DNA from: Thalassia testudinum
Taxonomy: Eukaryota > Streptophyta > Magnoliopsida > Alismatales > Hydrocharitaceae
Assembly: GCA_037157565.1 (NCBI GenBank)
Contig: JAZHRO010000046.1
Coordinates: 18,822,501 to 18,886,500 of the forward strand
Reading direction: 5' to 3'
Length of the DNA stretch: 64,000 nucleotides
A model generated the notes under the pieces. The model had not been told where the DNA came from. It saw only the letters and a list, made by a program, of their open reading frames with translations, and did not search any database. Made by a program: the position numbers and the translations under genes. Of this stretch, positions 1 through 11,576 are shown in pieces. Positions within the stretch are counted from its first letter, which is position 1. Each line of letters opens with the position of its first letter.

Positions 1-599
1 ATCTTGAAATCTTTCCCAAGAATCATGGAAAGTCTCACAAGATTTTTGGTGAAAGGTCATAATAGATCTTCATAGGGAATTAGTACAACCTATGGAAACA
101 ATTTCTTGAGGAAGGCACTCTTGAGCTGAGGCCAAGTTGTGATGGGTCAGCCAATGGTCCTAAACCAATAAGCGGCCTTATCTTTAAGTGATAAAGGAAA
201 AAGCCGCATCAGCCATATGTCCTCTTGCACATTTCGGGAACGGGTCGTTTGTGCAAGAAGAGTCAGCTCTTCAAGGTGGCTGAAAGGGTCTTCCTTAGGA
301 AGGCCATGAAAGTGTTTAATCAGGTTCAGGACAGCAGGCTTGATCTCGAAGTCCCCCTCTGATATGACCACCCTTGGTCGTTCCTCATAATAAGACGGAT
401 CATAAAAATCTTTTAAAGGAATAACAGGCTGCTGACAGGGTGGTGGGTTTGGCCTTTGATTGGCTAGGTTTTGGATGTTCCTAGTCAATGTTTGTTGATT
501 GTAATTTAATTTATCAATCTGCTCAGCCATCGATTTTAAAAGATCAGGCAGGGGGTCTTGATGTTGTGTTTGGGGCGATTCAAGATTAGGGAGCTCCAA
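1..599 (-). pseudogene. gag remnant of G1 (Athila/Tat type), broken
   Basis: Encodes the capsid-forming Gag region of a Ty3/gypsy element. The open stretch 599-147 carries the family motifs FHGLPKEDPFSHLEE, DIWLMRLFPLSLKDKAAYWF and, upstream, a coiled segment MAEQIDKLNYNQQTL. These align with [15 protein letters not shown] and [20 protein letters not shown] of the intact Gag of element I. After 147 the frame is lost, but Gag-like residues RSIMTFHQKSCETFHDSWER continue in another frame to the left edge. There is no ATG at 599; the reading is open from an upstream TTG, and Pro-rich Gag-like coding may extend back to about 886. A frameshift and a stop make it non-functional. Confidence 0.75.
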
Positions 600-889
600 G
601 TGTGGGAAGTTAAAGGTGGGTGGGTTTTGGGTGGAAGGGTTAGAATTAGGGTTAGTGGGGTTAGAGGTAGGATTAGAGGTGGAAGTGGAAGCATTAGTGA
701 CCCATTTTGTTGATTTTCCATTTTTTGTTTAGAAGAAGACAGAAAAAGTGGTCTTTTTGCACGTGGGGCGAAATCAAATGGTCCTTCCAGGTGCAGATTT
801 TGAGACCATCGCCCTTGCATTAAATGGAAGAATAGAAGGGGAGGATAGGAGATGGAGATGAGAGAAGTGTGCACATAAGCAACCAAAGT

Positions 890-2381
890 TAGACCTACGT
901 TAAGTGTGACTCCCTAAAAAAATAAACCTAAGACTTGGTCTATGTAGGAAATAAGTAATCAATAGTGAATTCCCGTTCTGTCAACAAATCTAGCGAAGTT
1001 GCTTAAGGGGAGGTTTGGGCCCAAATGTTTCCCAGGGAAAACCCCAGGTGCTTGTACAAACCCGCGCCTGGTCGTTTGACATGGCCCCTCTGCCTGAACA
1101 TCAGATATAGATGACAGAATTGGTATTAACTAAAGAAAACTTATGACCTATAAAGCAAGCCTAAGTTGATAAAGCCTTAGGGGTCAAGTTGCTATGGATT
1201 TTAGTTAGGTCTAAGATACTATAGTGCACACGGAATTTGGAGGGCGTTAATTTGGGTTATTGCCCTGTTATTTCAATTTTTTATGTGTGTGTAGGAATTG
1301 GAAAGTGGTTCTAATTAAAATGCATGTTGTCACACAATTTCTTGTATTTTTGTCTTTTAGGATTTGATTTAATTCAATGTGTTTTAAGGTTTTTCTTTTT
1401 AAATTTTCAAACAAGTTTAAAACTCCATAATTAAAGGAAAAACAAGTTGTATTGGTGATGGTTAATTTCCTTTAATGTGAGTCTCTAAAAAGGAAGAAAG
1501 AAACCCTAAGCCAATTATTCCTAAGACAGAAAATTACTACCAATGAACTATTTTTAGGCTTTCTATATTAAGTAGTGGTCCAAACAAGTCGAACAACACT
1601 ACTACATTGAAGAAAATCAAACAAGGATTCTGGGCAAGATTTTTGTATGATTTTAAGAATTTGTTTGATAATTGTTTTGAATTTTTACTTGTACTGATGT
1701 CAAAGTCCAGAAATGATACCCGTGGGTATTTTGGACTTTTTAGTATTACCACCAACCTCATAAAATTTTGGTGATTTTATATGATGTGTAAAATTTCACA
1801 AGGATCCCTGAAAGATAAATTTCATAAAAATTGGATTAGCATAAAAATTCTAAAAATTCAAAGATTGTAGCAAAATAGGAAGATTAGAGGGTGTGATCCC
1901 TCTGCAGTCCATGAATTTTTTAAAATTAAATGTAAAGCCAATTGATCTGAAATTTGTAAAAGTTGTTTCTAACTTAATTTGGAATCACTATATGAAATTT
2001 TATGATTTTAGCAAGCCTATGGTGTTGGGGATTGATTTTTCAAGTTCAGACAGAAATCTAGACCTGAAAAATAGAACACCAATACTTGAAATGGAGTGGT
2101 GTTGATGGTGCAAATAAGCAATCAATGAGTTTTAAAAAGTACCACTCCACTTAGTTAAGTTATTTAAGGTCCTGAAAGCCAAGTTTAGTGTACTTTGGTA
2201 GTCTTTTAGTTTAGGTGTGACAAGAGAGAAGAAACCAACCTGAAAATCTGCGGGAAGAAAAGGAACTTTGAACTTTTGCTTCCAAATTCCCACTTTCTTC
2301 TTGCAATACCTACACACACAAAAGAGAAGGGGATGAGATCCACTTCAAGCAAGAGAAAGAAAGATTAAGCAAAGCTGTGCC
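890..2381 (-). other. 5' leader of G1, noncoding
   Basis: About 1.5 kb lie between the gag remnant and the primer-binding site. The stretch is AT-rich, holds only short random ORFs and no splice or RNA-gene signal that I can support. Long untranslated leaders of 1-1.5 kb also occur in elements I, A, E and K here. Confidence 0.6.
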
Positions 2382-2399
2382 TCCCCAGAAATTGTGCCA
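2382..2399 (-). other. Degraded primer-binding site of G1
   Basis: The minus strand reads TGGCACAATTTCTGGGGA five bases inside the LTR end. It keeps 13 of 18 bases of TGGCGCCGTTGCCGGGGA, the tRNA-Asp site of Athila elements. Confidence 0.65.
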
Positions 2400-2404
2400 A
2401 AAAG

Positions 2405-4664
2405 TGATCGCATTTTTGCATGGTTTGTTAATTTAGGGTTTTAAGTCGTTACAATGCACAAAAATTGATTCGCTTTTAAATTTATATTCCAAGATAGGGG
2501 AGTATCTAGGGTCATCCAAGGAGGCCAATTGTTTGCAAAATCAACTCTCTTGCTTAGAAAATAAATCTCAACTTTCTTTTTTATCTTTTTTCAATATATC
2601 TTTTTTATGTTTTTGAAATTAAGGCAACATGCGAAGTTGTTGGCAGGAAAAGAAAAGTGTCTACACCTACTGTGCTAGTCTAAGTGACAAAAATAATCCT
2701 CTTTCTAAGCTCAACCTAGGCACATAGAGGCCTAGGTTAATTAGAAAGGAGGAGTGAAACTACACTAAAGATAAAGCAAGGTAATGCAAAAATCAGTGCA
2801 ACAATAAATCAAGGTAACTTCTTTTTTATATTAAAGGAAATTGTTTACTAGTAGATGAATACTTCTACAAAAAGAATTGAAAACAAAATAAAGACAAATC
2901 CTTTAGACGATGATGGTGATGAAGAGGATGAAGCTCTTCTTGCTCCAAGTCTTGTAGCTCCCAGGCTTGAAAAGAAAATCTTCAGCTCCTTCCTACTATA
3001 GCTCTGCCAAGGTGATGTCCTCCAAAGCAAGCCCTAAGGGGGCATGCCCTAAGATTTTCTCCAAGGGTGGATGTCCACCCCAGGTCCTTCTCCCTTGCCT
3101 GGCCATCCTCCTTGAAATGGAAAGGTCCTCCTCCTTGGCGTGTCCCAAGTTGAAGAGAGTGGGGAGAAGAAGGCACAAAAGGGGCTAGTGATGTGCCCCC
3201 TTAATCTTCTTCTCTACTCCTTCTTCTTGGCCGTAGGTATAGGTGGATGTAGGTGGAAGTAAACACTAATGGAGGATGCTCTAAAATGGTGGTAGGTGGA
3301 GGGTTCATATAGAGTAGGAAGGGGGCTAAGGTGACTTTTGAAATGGAGGGCTAAGATGGGAAGATGGAGGTGGTTGGGATCCTATGGCTAAGGTTAATTG
3401 GCGCCAACCCAAGGGGCACCTAGGTTGTGGTTATGGGTGGTCGCACCCCATGAAGATGGTGCCAAAATGGATTCTAGAAGAGGGCTTAGGTGGCACCAAG
3501 TAGGGTTCTAGAAGGAGTGGTAGGTGGATGCGTAGGATGGGTTGTAAGGTTATGTGTAGGGCCATGATGTAGGGGTGTTTTGGAGGGAAAAAGTGGTGCC
3601 AACAAGGAGGTAGTTAGGGTGGTTTTGGCACCACTTTATGGTGTCATTTGGAGGTAGTGGGTAAGCTTGGTTGGCACCAAGGGGAGGTGGAAGTAGGGGT
3701 AGCTTATATGGAGCTTAGGTGGAGCTAGTTGGTGGAGTTGTTAGGTAGGGTTTTTAGGTGGTAATAGCCAAGGGAGTTGGAGCATAGCTAAGCTAGGCTA
3801 GCTTAGCTAATAGTGGAGTAGAGGAGGAGGTGTTGGAGCTAGGGTTTAGAGGGAGGAGCAAGATCTGAAGACTCTAGAGCTGAAGTAGAGCTGGCAGCTA
3901 CTGAAGAGGTCAACATGGGGCTACTCTAGCTGGCTTAGCTTGCTAGTTCTTTGCTAGCTATGAAGACAAGCTAAAGTGAGCTAGCTTCTATTGAATGGAG
4001 CTGAGGTGAGATGGGTCTGGTGATTCTAGGGAGGATCAAGCTGGTTGAGGCAGCTAAGGTAGCTTAGCTCAAGTAAGTTGAGCTAAGCTGAGTCCCTGGG
4101 AGCTAGACTTGAGCTTCCTGAGCTGGGATGAATTCATCTTCAGCTGGCTGGAGTTAAGTGGAGCTGGATGTAGCTGGAATTGAGCCTGGGTGAAATCCCA
4201 TCAACTCAGCTGAGCTAGCTAGAGCTCCCTGTGGACTAATGGGAGCTGAGATGAGCTAGACTCAGCTAAGTTGAGCTAGATCTGTGCTAACCTGAGGTAG
4301 GGTGAGCTAAGATGAGATCTCTTGAGCTGCCATTTAGCTGAGATGAGTTGAATGGAGCTAGGATGTGCTAACCCTATTTCAGGTGAGCTAAATTCCAGCT
4401 ATGCTGAGCTGGATCAAGCTGAGTTCCAGCTGGTGAGAGCCTCTCCTTCACCAATTACCTTCTTGAGTGTTAGGGTTCTAGCGATCTGGCAATTTGTTTA
4501 TCCCTAACACTCACAGTAACACATCAAAAACACATTAAAAAAATGCAATGCATGTATAACCTAATTTATGCCTAAATGCAACCCAAAAACCCATTTGCAA
4601 TGCAAAATCCTAAGAGCTAGTTTTGTTTTAATGCATAAGAATGTTGATAAACTGGCGTTTATCA
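2405..4664 (-). repeat. 5' LTR of G1 (about 2.26 kb)
   Basis: On the minus strand it runs from TGATAAACGCCAGTTTATC to GCGATCA, giving TG...CA ends. It aligns end to end with the solo LTR G2, including an AGCT-dense block (about 3780-4440) and a row of TTGGCGCC-like sites (3398-3680), most of which have decayed to TGGCACC or GGTGCC. The primer site outside its left end shows that this is a 5' LTR rather than a solo LTR. Confidence 0.8.
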
Positions 4665-5783
4665 CCCACAAGATGACCAAACTCATCGGCTAAGCACTAG
4701 ACTTGATTAAGTGTAGTCTAGCCCAAATGTGGTCTCTAGATTGTAGCCCTAAAGATGTAACCTAGGGTTCATGCAATTCTAGGGTTTTTTTTTTGTTCTT
4801 TCATTTTGTTCTTCTTCGATAAACCACAAGAATAAAAATAGTTCTTTAAATAAAACTGGAATCCAATTAAATTGAAATTTAGTGAGTGGATTCCTTTTTC
4901 AATTATCATTTTAGGGAATATTTTTTTCTAATTTTTACTGTTTCAACCGAATTTATAGAGATTTTTAAATGTTAAGGGGTCAGATTTGGAGTTTTGATCT
5001 CTGGTCGGCTTTTCGCTTTGAAACAGTATCAAATGACTTTCACAAATTTTGGAAAAATTTGGAAAATAAAGCCAATGAGATCAACTTTCAAACTCCACCA
5101 TTTTTAGTCAAAATAGATTCATGGATTACTCGAAATTTCTTTTTGAATTTTGAAAAATCTCAAATCTGGGTCAGTCTGACCCCCTTGCACTTCGCGAATT
5201 TTTAAAAATTTTATACTTGGAAGTTTTCTGGAAAAATGGTGCCATTTGAAAGATGATTTGAAAATGAAGGTATAGCTTGAATTTCAGGATTTTTTGCTCA
5301 TTAATTTTTGGCAATTAAATTTTTTACACAAACTTTGAAGTTTGATCGAAAATTAGAGGGTGTTGGAGAAGCTTTTAAAAGGTGTTTGAGTTTAAAATTC
5401 AAACTTTCCACCAAAGAAAAAAATTTATTTTTTTCATAGAGATTTTTTTTTTCAAAAAAATCTTTTTTTTCAAAGGATTTTCAAATGTTTTTTCTTCCTT
5501 TGTTTTTTGCTTTTTCAAAACTAACCTAGGATTCAAAAATGAATAAGATTTTCTTTTTTTGTTTTTTTTTCAAGTGAAACTGATAAAAGAAAATCTAACC
5601 TAGGGTTCACAAAGAAAACCTAGAGTAAAAAAAGGTAGGACGTGCACCTAAAACTTTTTTTTTCCGCACTCGTTGTGTGCACAGATCCCATTTTTCTCCT
5701 AGTTTTCCTGCACATCCAAAGACAAGCAAAGGAAGATTTGTCACTGCTAGCTCAAAAGATCAAAATCAAAAAATGACGTTGCC
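4665..5783 (-). other. 5' leader of A, noncoding and T-rich
   Basis: No gene seen. Runs of T (5430-5580 on the given strand) and short AT-rich ORFs only. Homologous to 45450-46620 in E, including the phrases GTGGTCTCTA and GTGTGCA.ATCCCATTTTTC, which shows it is the same leader in a different copy. Confidence 0.65.
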
Positions 5784-5801
5784 TCCTCGGCAATGGTGCC
5801 A
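5784..5801 (-). other. Primer-binding site of A
   Basis: Minus strand reads TGGCACCATTGCCGAGGA, 15 of 18 matches to the tRNA-Asp type site, two bases from the LTR end. Confidence 0.75.
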
Positions 5802-5803
5802 TT

Positions 5804-7945
5804 TGACAGTCTCATTTTCACTCATTTTGAAATCGTCGAAAATCGTAGTATAGTCGGCTAAACGCTCGTCAAAAATGATTTGTAAAGATAACAAGACTTG
5901 AGTCTCGGTCGTTCATCTCTGGGAGGCATTTATGCAAATCTGAAATCGATCTTCTCTAACTCTACTTGCTTAAAATCGCATGGCGGTTTATGGTTATTAC
6001 GTATTTAAGCATGACATGCTTAGTTGCAAGAATATTAGAAAGTAAAAGCAGGCAACTTTAATCACACAAAATATATTGCAACAAGCTCATGGTGATTCTC
6101 AACACATAGACATAGATATATAAAATATTTCTTTCATTCATTCTTTTAGGAGGGTGTTTGCAACATGGAATTAGAGGAAAGCTTAAAAACATCAATCAAG
6201 CTAACATAAAATGATCGCATACAAGAATCTATGGGGGGATTTTGCATGCATGATTGGGGGAGAGTAAGAAGCTACACTACTAAGCATACATAAAAGCATG
6301 TAAATTATGAAGAACTAGCTACTAATCTAGTAGAAATAACGGCATTCGGAGGTGGGCTCCGATGGCCTTTGAATGGTTGAGAGGAGAAGGAGGAGCAGCC
6401 AATGGTGCTTAGGTCAGCCCTTGGAGAGAGGTTGGAGAGGTGATCCAGAATCCTAGCATGGAGATGGTAGCAGCCTTGGTGAACAACTCATGGAGGTGGA
6501 AAGGAGGTGAATGTAGCTAACCTAAGTGTGAATCAGTGACAAGAGTGGGATGGGTGCAAATGGCCACCCCTTAAGTCTTTTTATAGACCTAAGGGAGACT
6601 CTCTAGAGAAGTGTGGAACTCTCTAGAGAGAGCACCATAAGTGGTCGGCCAAGTGAGAGAGGGAAGTGGTTCTTAGATCCATAAAAAGTGGATCTCAATT
6701 TGAATGGCTCTTGGTTGCTAATTTTGGCATCCAAGAGTGGTGCCACCTTTGGAAGAGAGTTCTAGAGAACTCTAGATGGGTGTGTGTGCGTGAATGGGTG
6801 TGTGTGTGTGAGTGTGTGGCCGTGCCCTATGTGGCTATGTGGTCTAGGTTAGGTCCTAAGGGTTTTAAGTTGGTGTAGGCTTTAAATTAGGGTTGCAAAC
6901 CATAATTGCTATGGAGGAATTTCAATTAAACTTAACACAAGTTTAATTGAATTGGTGTGAACCTAATTGAGAGTGAAATGATTCAATTAGGTTGGGCTTA
7001 GGTCAATTGGACACTCCCTAAGTCCAATTGGACTTGTGTGGGTTGAGATCTGAGCTCAATTGGACCCTATGAGTCCAATTGGCTGGGCAATGGTAATTGA
7101 CTATGATCTAAGTCAATTAGGTTTAGTGAGGGCCTAATTAGGTCCTTAGGGAGGTCTAGAGGTGATGCATTAGGGTTAGGGTACCTTAATTTAGGTTTCC
7201 TATGGGGTTGGAATTGAGTTTAGGGAGCTAAAGATCGAAGATCAAGGCTTGAATCTAAAAACAAGGTCTGGAGGGCAATTCTGGACATCCAATAATAGTG
7301 TTAGACATCTTATAGTGAAAAATCAGAAGTCCAGACTTGTTGTTTGGACGTCCAATCAGAGTCAGGAGGGTTTCTTTGTTCTGTCTTGGGTATTCTGCAG
7401 AAATTGGACGTCTGACCAAGTGTCTCAACATCTAATAACTCTGCAGAAGTGGGTTTAAGGTGTTGGCTAAGGGTTCTGGACGTCCTATAACTCATCTGGA
7501 CGTCCAGATAGAGGCTAGAATTATGGTTTTAAGGTTTCCTAGGGTGCGGTGACCAAAATCTAAGGGTGGCTAAAGCTTGGGGAAGTTTCTAGGCCATCCT
7601 AGGGCTAGGATGGTCCTAAGTTCTTCACATTTTACTACTTTATTCCTACTTAATAGAATAACATACCTTAACTCCCTTACATTATTATCTACTACATCTA
7701 ATCTAAGTCTTCTGCAACACCAGTTATTCCAATTTCAGATCCAGCTTATGATCTACCTTCTGGTTAGCTTATTACCTGTAATTGTCATAATGCACCTAAT
7801 CAATACATTATAGCATTATTTTATGCATAACTAAAAGAAAGCAGTAAAGATGAAGATAATGCTTATGCATGCATGAATTACCCTAACTTATGCTAAGTCC
7901 TAGCCTAATTTAGGTCAATTAAGACCTATGATTGCTGCGAAATCA
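5804..7945 (-). repeat. 5' LTR of A (about 2.14 kb)
   Basis: Minus strand begins TGATTTCGCAGCAATCATAGG and ends CTGTCA. Homologous to the LTRs of E at 13337-15649 and 46641-48907. It carries a short GT repeat (6798-6810), a minus-strand TATA box near 6577-6585 and four GGACGTC[CT] palindromes at 7346, 7406, 7478 and 7498. Confidence 0.78.
6577..6585 (-). promoter_or_regulatory. Candidate TATA box in LTR of A
   Basis: Minus strand reads CTATAAAAAG. The same position in E is CAATAAAAAG (3' LTR) and TATAGAAAG (5' LTR), so the element is conserved in place but decaying. Confidence 0.45.
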
Positions 7946-8592
7946 CTCATCCATTTTACAGAGCCATAGTGTAATTAGTGAACCAATACTTTGATAGATA
8001 TGGCATCACCTTCTTACCGATCAACTAAAGGTGTTAAACTTAGCACTAGTTTGGAGGCAACCCAACACTGTAAATAAATAAATTTTAAAAAGAATGAGGA
8101 TAGAAAAAGAAAATTGTGTATAATAAAAATATGCGAAAAAAAGCAAAAAAAAACCATCAGAAAATTTGTACATAATAAAAATTTGCAAAATCATTAAAAC
8201 AAAAATTTGTTTCTTTTAGGTAGTTAGGTTAATTCTTAAGATCTAAGACCAGCTTGGTGGGGATGAATAGATAGCATTACAAGAGAGTCGTGACCTTGGA
8301 CTCATGTGGGAGGAGTAACAGTGCAAAACTCCACTCTGTGTTAATTTACCAGAAGTTTCTGGTGTTATCAGGACTATAGGGGTTGTTACCATTTCAGATA
8401 GATGTGGGAGGCATAGCACTGTGATGCACCACATTCTGGTTATTTAGCTAGCCTCTTTTTTTTTTGAGTTAACTTATTTGTACTTTAGTAGGATAGTGAC
8501 TTCGAGCCTGATATGGGGATTGTTATGTCCTAAAGATAGAACGTAGCCCAGCGAAGCCTTATTCCTTAAGATGTTAGCTATTACTCATAAAC
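7946..8592 (+). mobile_element. H, left fragment: 3' noncoding part of an old Ty3/gypsy element
   Basis: No open gene. The phrase GGTGTTAAACTTAGCAC...GGAGGCAACCCAAC (8023-8066) marks the region just after pol in Athila/Tat elements; the matching phrase occurs in D near 13310. The fragment breaks at the insertion of D and resumes at 51739. Its 5' side is cut by A. Confidence 0.55.
8588..8592 (+). repeat. Probable target duplication of D, left copy
   Basis: TAAAC here against CAAAC at 51739-51743; 4 of 5 bases agree, acceptable for an old insertion. Confidence 0.5.
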
Positions 8593-10380
8593 TAATATAG
8601 ACACATCTATTTAGGTTAAAATGACTAATCATGCATGTTCCTAGTCTTAGATTTGCATTTCATGCTATGAATATTGCATAGCATGAATCATTCTACACTT
8701 AGAGTAGTATATATTTTAGGTTAATTAGGTCCTTTTTATGGTCAGAAGAGAAGAAGATTTATTTCAGGGTCTTGGAAGGATGATCAGACCAAACAGATCT
8801 GATCAGGACGACGATCGATGTCTAACGCTTCCGAAATCATCTAGATCGTAGTCCTGTAGCATCATATGAAGTTTGAGGAAGATCAATGGCCAGGGGGCAA
8901 TGTGACATCCATATGGGATTTGGATGAAAAATTCGACCGTACGGATGGATCCAGAGCGACGATCGCAATCCCATAACGTAAAAATCAACTCGATCCAAGC
9001 ACCGTGGCACCCTTTGCAACAGAAAGAAGATGGGTGGCCCAGATGGGACAACATGGCACCATCTAGGTTGCCCAACACCGGCTAGTAGCAACTGGCCACT
9101 CCATTCATCTTCTACGCCTTTGAATCACAGCCATTGGATCAAAATCCAATATCTGGGATGCCTCCACACCTGCAGCACTCAATTCGTCTTTGAGACACAA
9201 AAGTGCCTGCAACGCATTGGTCGCAAGGAGTGCTCTTAAATAGTAGGCACGTGGTCGAACCCCTGCGAGCGCATGCAATCAACAGCTAGAGCATGAGTGC
9301 CAAATTGGGCTGCACGATCTTCATCGAAGGGCACAAGAGGCTCCACATGGATGCACAGATGATCATAGATATGCCAACACCATCCAATGCTATCTAAGCA
9401 TGCGATCCTCGCACGATCGCGACCGTCGATGGAGCTTCTAACGGCGAGAAGGTGGGAACACGAGCACAGCTGCAAGCAAGCGTGAGCTGGAGGCTACAGT
9501 GACAATTGTGCGATCCTTTAGTGATGCTTGTAGCTGTCACTAATTGCATGTGGTATGTGCACGCCAGCAAAGGAATTGAAGAGTGCTAGGAAGCTTTAGC
9601 GATGTTTGGGAGATTGGTTGGTAGGGTTCTTCAACGACGCCTTTGATGTCACTAAATGCCCTCTGCACAAATTGTCCTCTTCCCTTCACTATAAAAGGAC
9701 CCCTACACCTCTCCTTCTTCATCTCTTCCTTTCTTCCTCTCACCACCTCCAAGGATCTAGAGAAAGCTTGTCCCAAGCTCAAGATGCTCCTCTAGAGTAG
9801 AAAATAAAATAGTTTTCCCACCTCTCATCTCCATTCGTGGATCATCCTGTGGTTGTCCTCTCGCAGCCCTTCGGGAAGAAGATCCTTGCCGCGATGCTGT
9901 CGTCCCCATTCATCCCACTCCTCACCATCTTCCTTCAGGTGATGTCAAAGCGAGTCACCCTCCAAAGGATGGTCAAGGGGGATTTCTCTCACATATCTCT
10001 ATCTTTATTGCTTTCATAGTATAGTTTTCCTGCTTTCCTAGTTGTAAGAAACATTTGGTTATAAAAATCCATTATTGTTTCTCTCTCTGTCTCTGTCTCT
10101 CCCTCTTTTATTTTGCAAGTAGATTAGCTAGAATTCATTGACCTAAGCTCTTGCTTGCTAAAAAAACAAAAAATTAAAAAAGATAACAAGGACAAAAATA
10201 ATTAAAAAGCAAAACACAGATTTTTAAGACCAAATATTTGCCTCCTCGTGTTCAACCCAAACTCACTTTTCAAGTTTCGGTTATAAATTTTATTTGATAG
10301 ATGGATTTTCTCGCGAATCGAACTATGACGACGGGTTTGCCAAAATCCGAACCTTTATGCATGCGAATCCAATGTAATTA
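8593..10380 (+). repeat. 5' LTR of D (about 1.79 kb)
   Basis: Aligns with 50000-51738. It starts TAATATAGACACATCTATTT where the other copy has TGATATCGACACATCTATTT, and ends GTAATTA where the other has ATAATCA, so both termini have lost the TG/CA ends by transitions. A TATA box lies at 9690-9697. Confidence 0.8.
9690..9697 (+). promoter_or_regulatory. TATA box of D 5' LTR
   Basis: CTTCACTATAAAAGGACCC; the same motif and context are retained at 51020-51027 in the other LTR. Transcription would begin some 30 bases downstream. Confidence 0.6.
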
Positions 10381-10383
10381 TTT

Positions 10384-10401
10384 TGGCGTCGTTGCTGGAG
10401 A
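10384..10401 (+). other. Primer-binding site of D
   Basis: TGGCGTCGTTGCTGGAGA, 15 of 18 matches to the tRNA-Asp type site, three bases after the LTR end. Confidence 0.78.
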
Positions 10402-11553
10402 GGCAATGCTCTTTGGTCTTTTTCCATGTCTTTTCACCTTTCCTAACTTTTGTCTCACTTTTTCTCTGATCTTACTATGATTGCAGGTACTCATCCGAGT
10501 CGGGCTAGGGTGGTTAGATCGGAGCAAAGTGCGAATGAAGGTTTTGTAAGTGTACCCCCACCACCCCCACCCTAGTTTTCATTCCATAACCTAATAACTC
10601 AAACCAAAATCAACTTAGGTGCTTGCATAAACCCTAGGGTAGATTTTGGTTGTTTGATTGTCACTACACTCACCTCACCCAGCCGTATATATAAAAAGAT
10701 TAAAAATATATTCTTCTCTTGTGGGACTTAATTGAAAGCTACACACTTAACACCCACAACTTCTTATCCTAAGGCACACAATCACTTTGATTCTACCACT
10801 TAACCAGGATTTGACCTGTGAACCCGGTACACTCAACTCAATACTCATAAGTGAGTAAAAATCTGAATAGGTTAAACATTCTTGTGTGCCTTAAGTAAGT
10901 GGTGCAACAAGCTAATTGATTGAGCTGTTGAACTACACCACTCAATTTAAAACTGATCCATCAAGTAGCTTGCCTCTTAGGGTTGATTTTTAGGGCTGAA
11001 CCAGGCACTCCACATTTTTTTTCTAATTTCTAAAGTAATATATCATCACCAGTGCTTTCAAAACTTGGAGTGTTCTACTGAACCTTGATTGAATAAACCT
11101 AATGATTAAACCCTAAAAGACACATCCTCAAATAACATTGTTTGTAAACCCTGGTTGTGCACGCACACACATTTGAATTGATTATTAAGGGCACAACCCA
11201 TCTAAAGGGCCCATCACATTCCAAGAGCACAATCATCCCAAGCCTAACTAAAAATGACTAGATGTTGGCCTTAAGGATTGATTCGCTCTTCGAGGCTCAG
11301 ACTGAGATTTTTTTCAATTAATCTACTTTTGTTGGTCCATCTAATGTCTAGCTTGGGAAGTAGCGTCAAATGACCGTAGCTAGGGGGTACACAACGAATC
11401 AGAGGTGCATGTCAAAGGATGAACATTCTCCCTAGTCCCTCCTTCTAACTGGTTGGATTGACCGGATAAAAGTAGACCAAATCGTTTATAATCTCAAGAT
11501 GGGCCCTGGAAGTCTGTAGGCCTTTAGGCTAACCCACCTAAGGATAGGGTTGA
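10402..11553 (+). other. 5' leader of D, noncoding
   Basis: No gene seen. It includes the stretch CAAGATGGGCCCTGGAAGTC near 11495, similar in style to the pre-gag leaders of Athila elements, but no domain or RNA gene. Confidence 0.5.
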
Positions 11554-11576
11554 TTGCTTGTATGGCAGGGCTACTT

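Larger units (their letters stand above)
1..4664 (-). mobile_element. G1: 5' part of a decayed Ty3/gypsy element, cut by the window edge
   Basis: Read on the minus strand this is 5' LTR (4664 to 2405), a degraded tRNA-Asp primer site (2399-2382), a leader, and a gag remnant running off the left edge. The LTR is homologous to the solo LTR at 36012-38328, so both belong to one family. G1 sits inside the leader of element A: the DNA right of 4664 (ACAAGATGACCAAACTCATC) matches the leader of E near 45469. The second LTR and the target duplication must lie outside the window. Many CpG sites have become TpG or CpA, so it is an old insertion. Confidence 0.8.
4665..7945 (-). mobile_element. A: 5' LTR and leader of a second E-family Athila element
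   Basis: On the minus strand: 5' LTR (7945 to 5804), primer site (5801-5784), leader (5783 to 4665), then interruption by G1. LTR and leader align with those of E (46641-48907 and 45450-46620). Only the 5' third remains in view. It abuts DNA of the + strand element H at 7945/7946. Confidence 0.78.

Noticed and set aside
2405..4664. G1 as a solo LTR
   Set aside because: A primer site directly outside its left end and gag further left show it is a 5' LTR with its interior; flanking bases do not form a duplication.
7168..7185. TTAGGGTTAGGG as telomeric repeat
   Set aside because: Only two units of a plant-like or vertebrate-like hexamer within an LTR; not an array.
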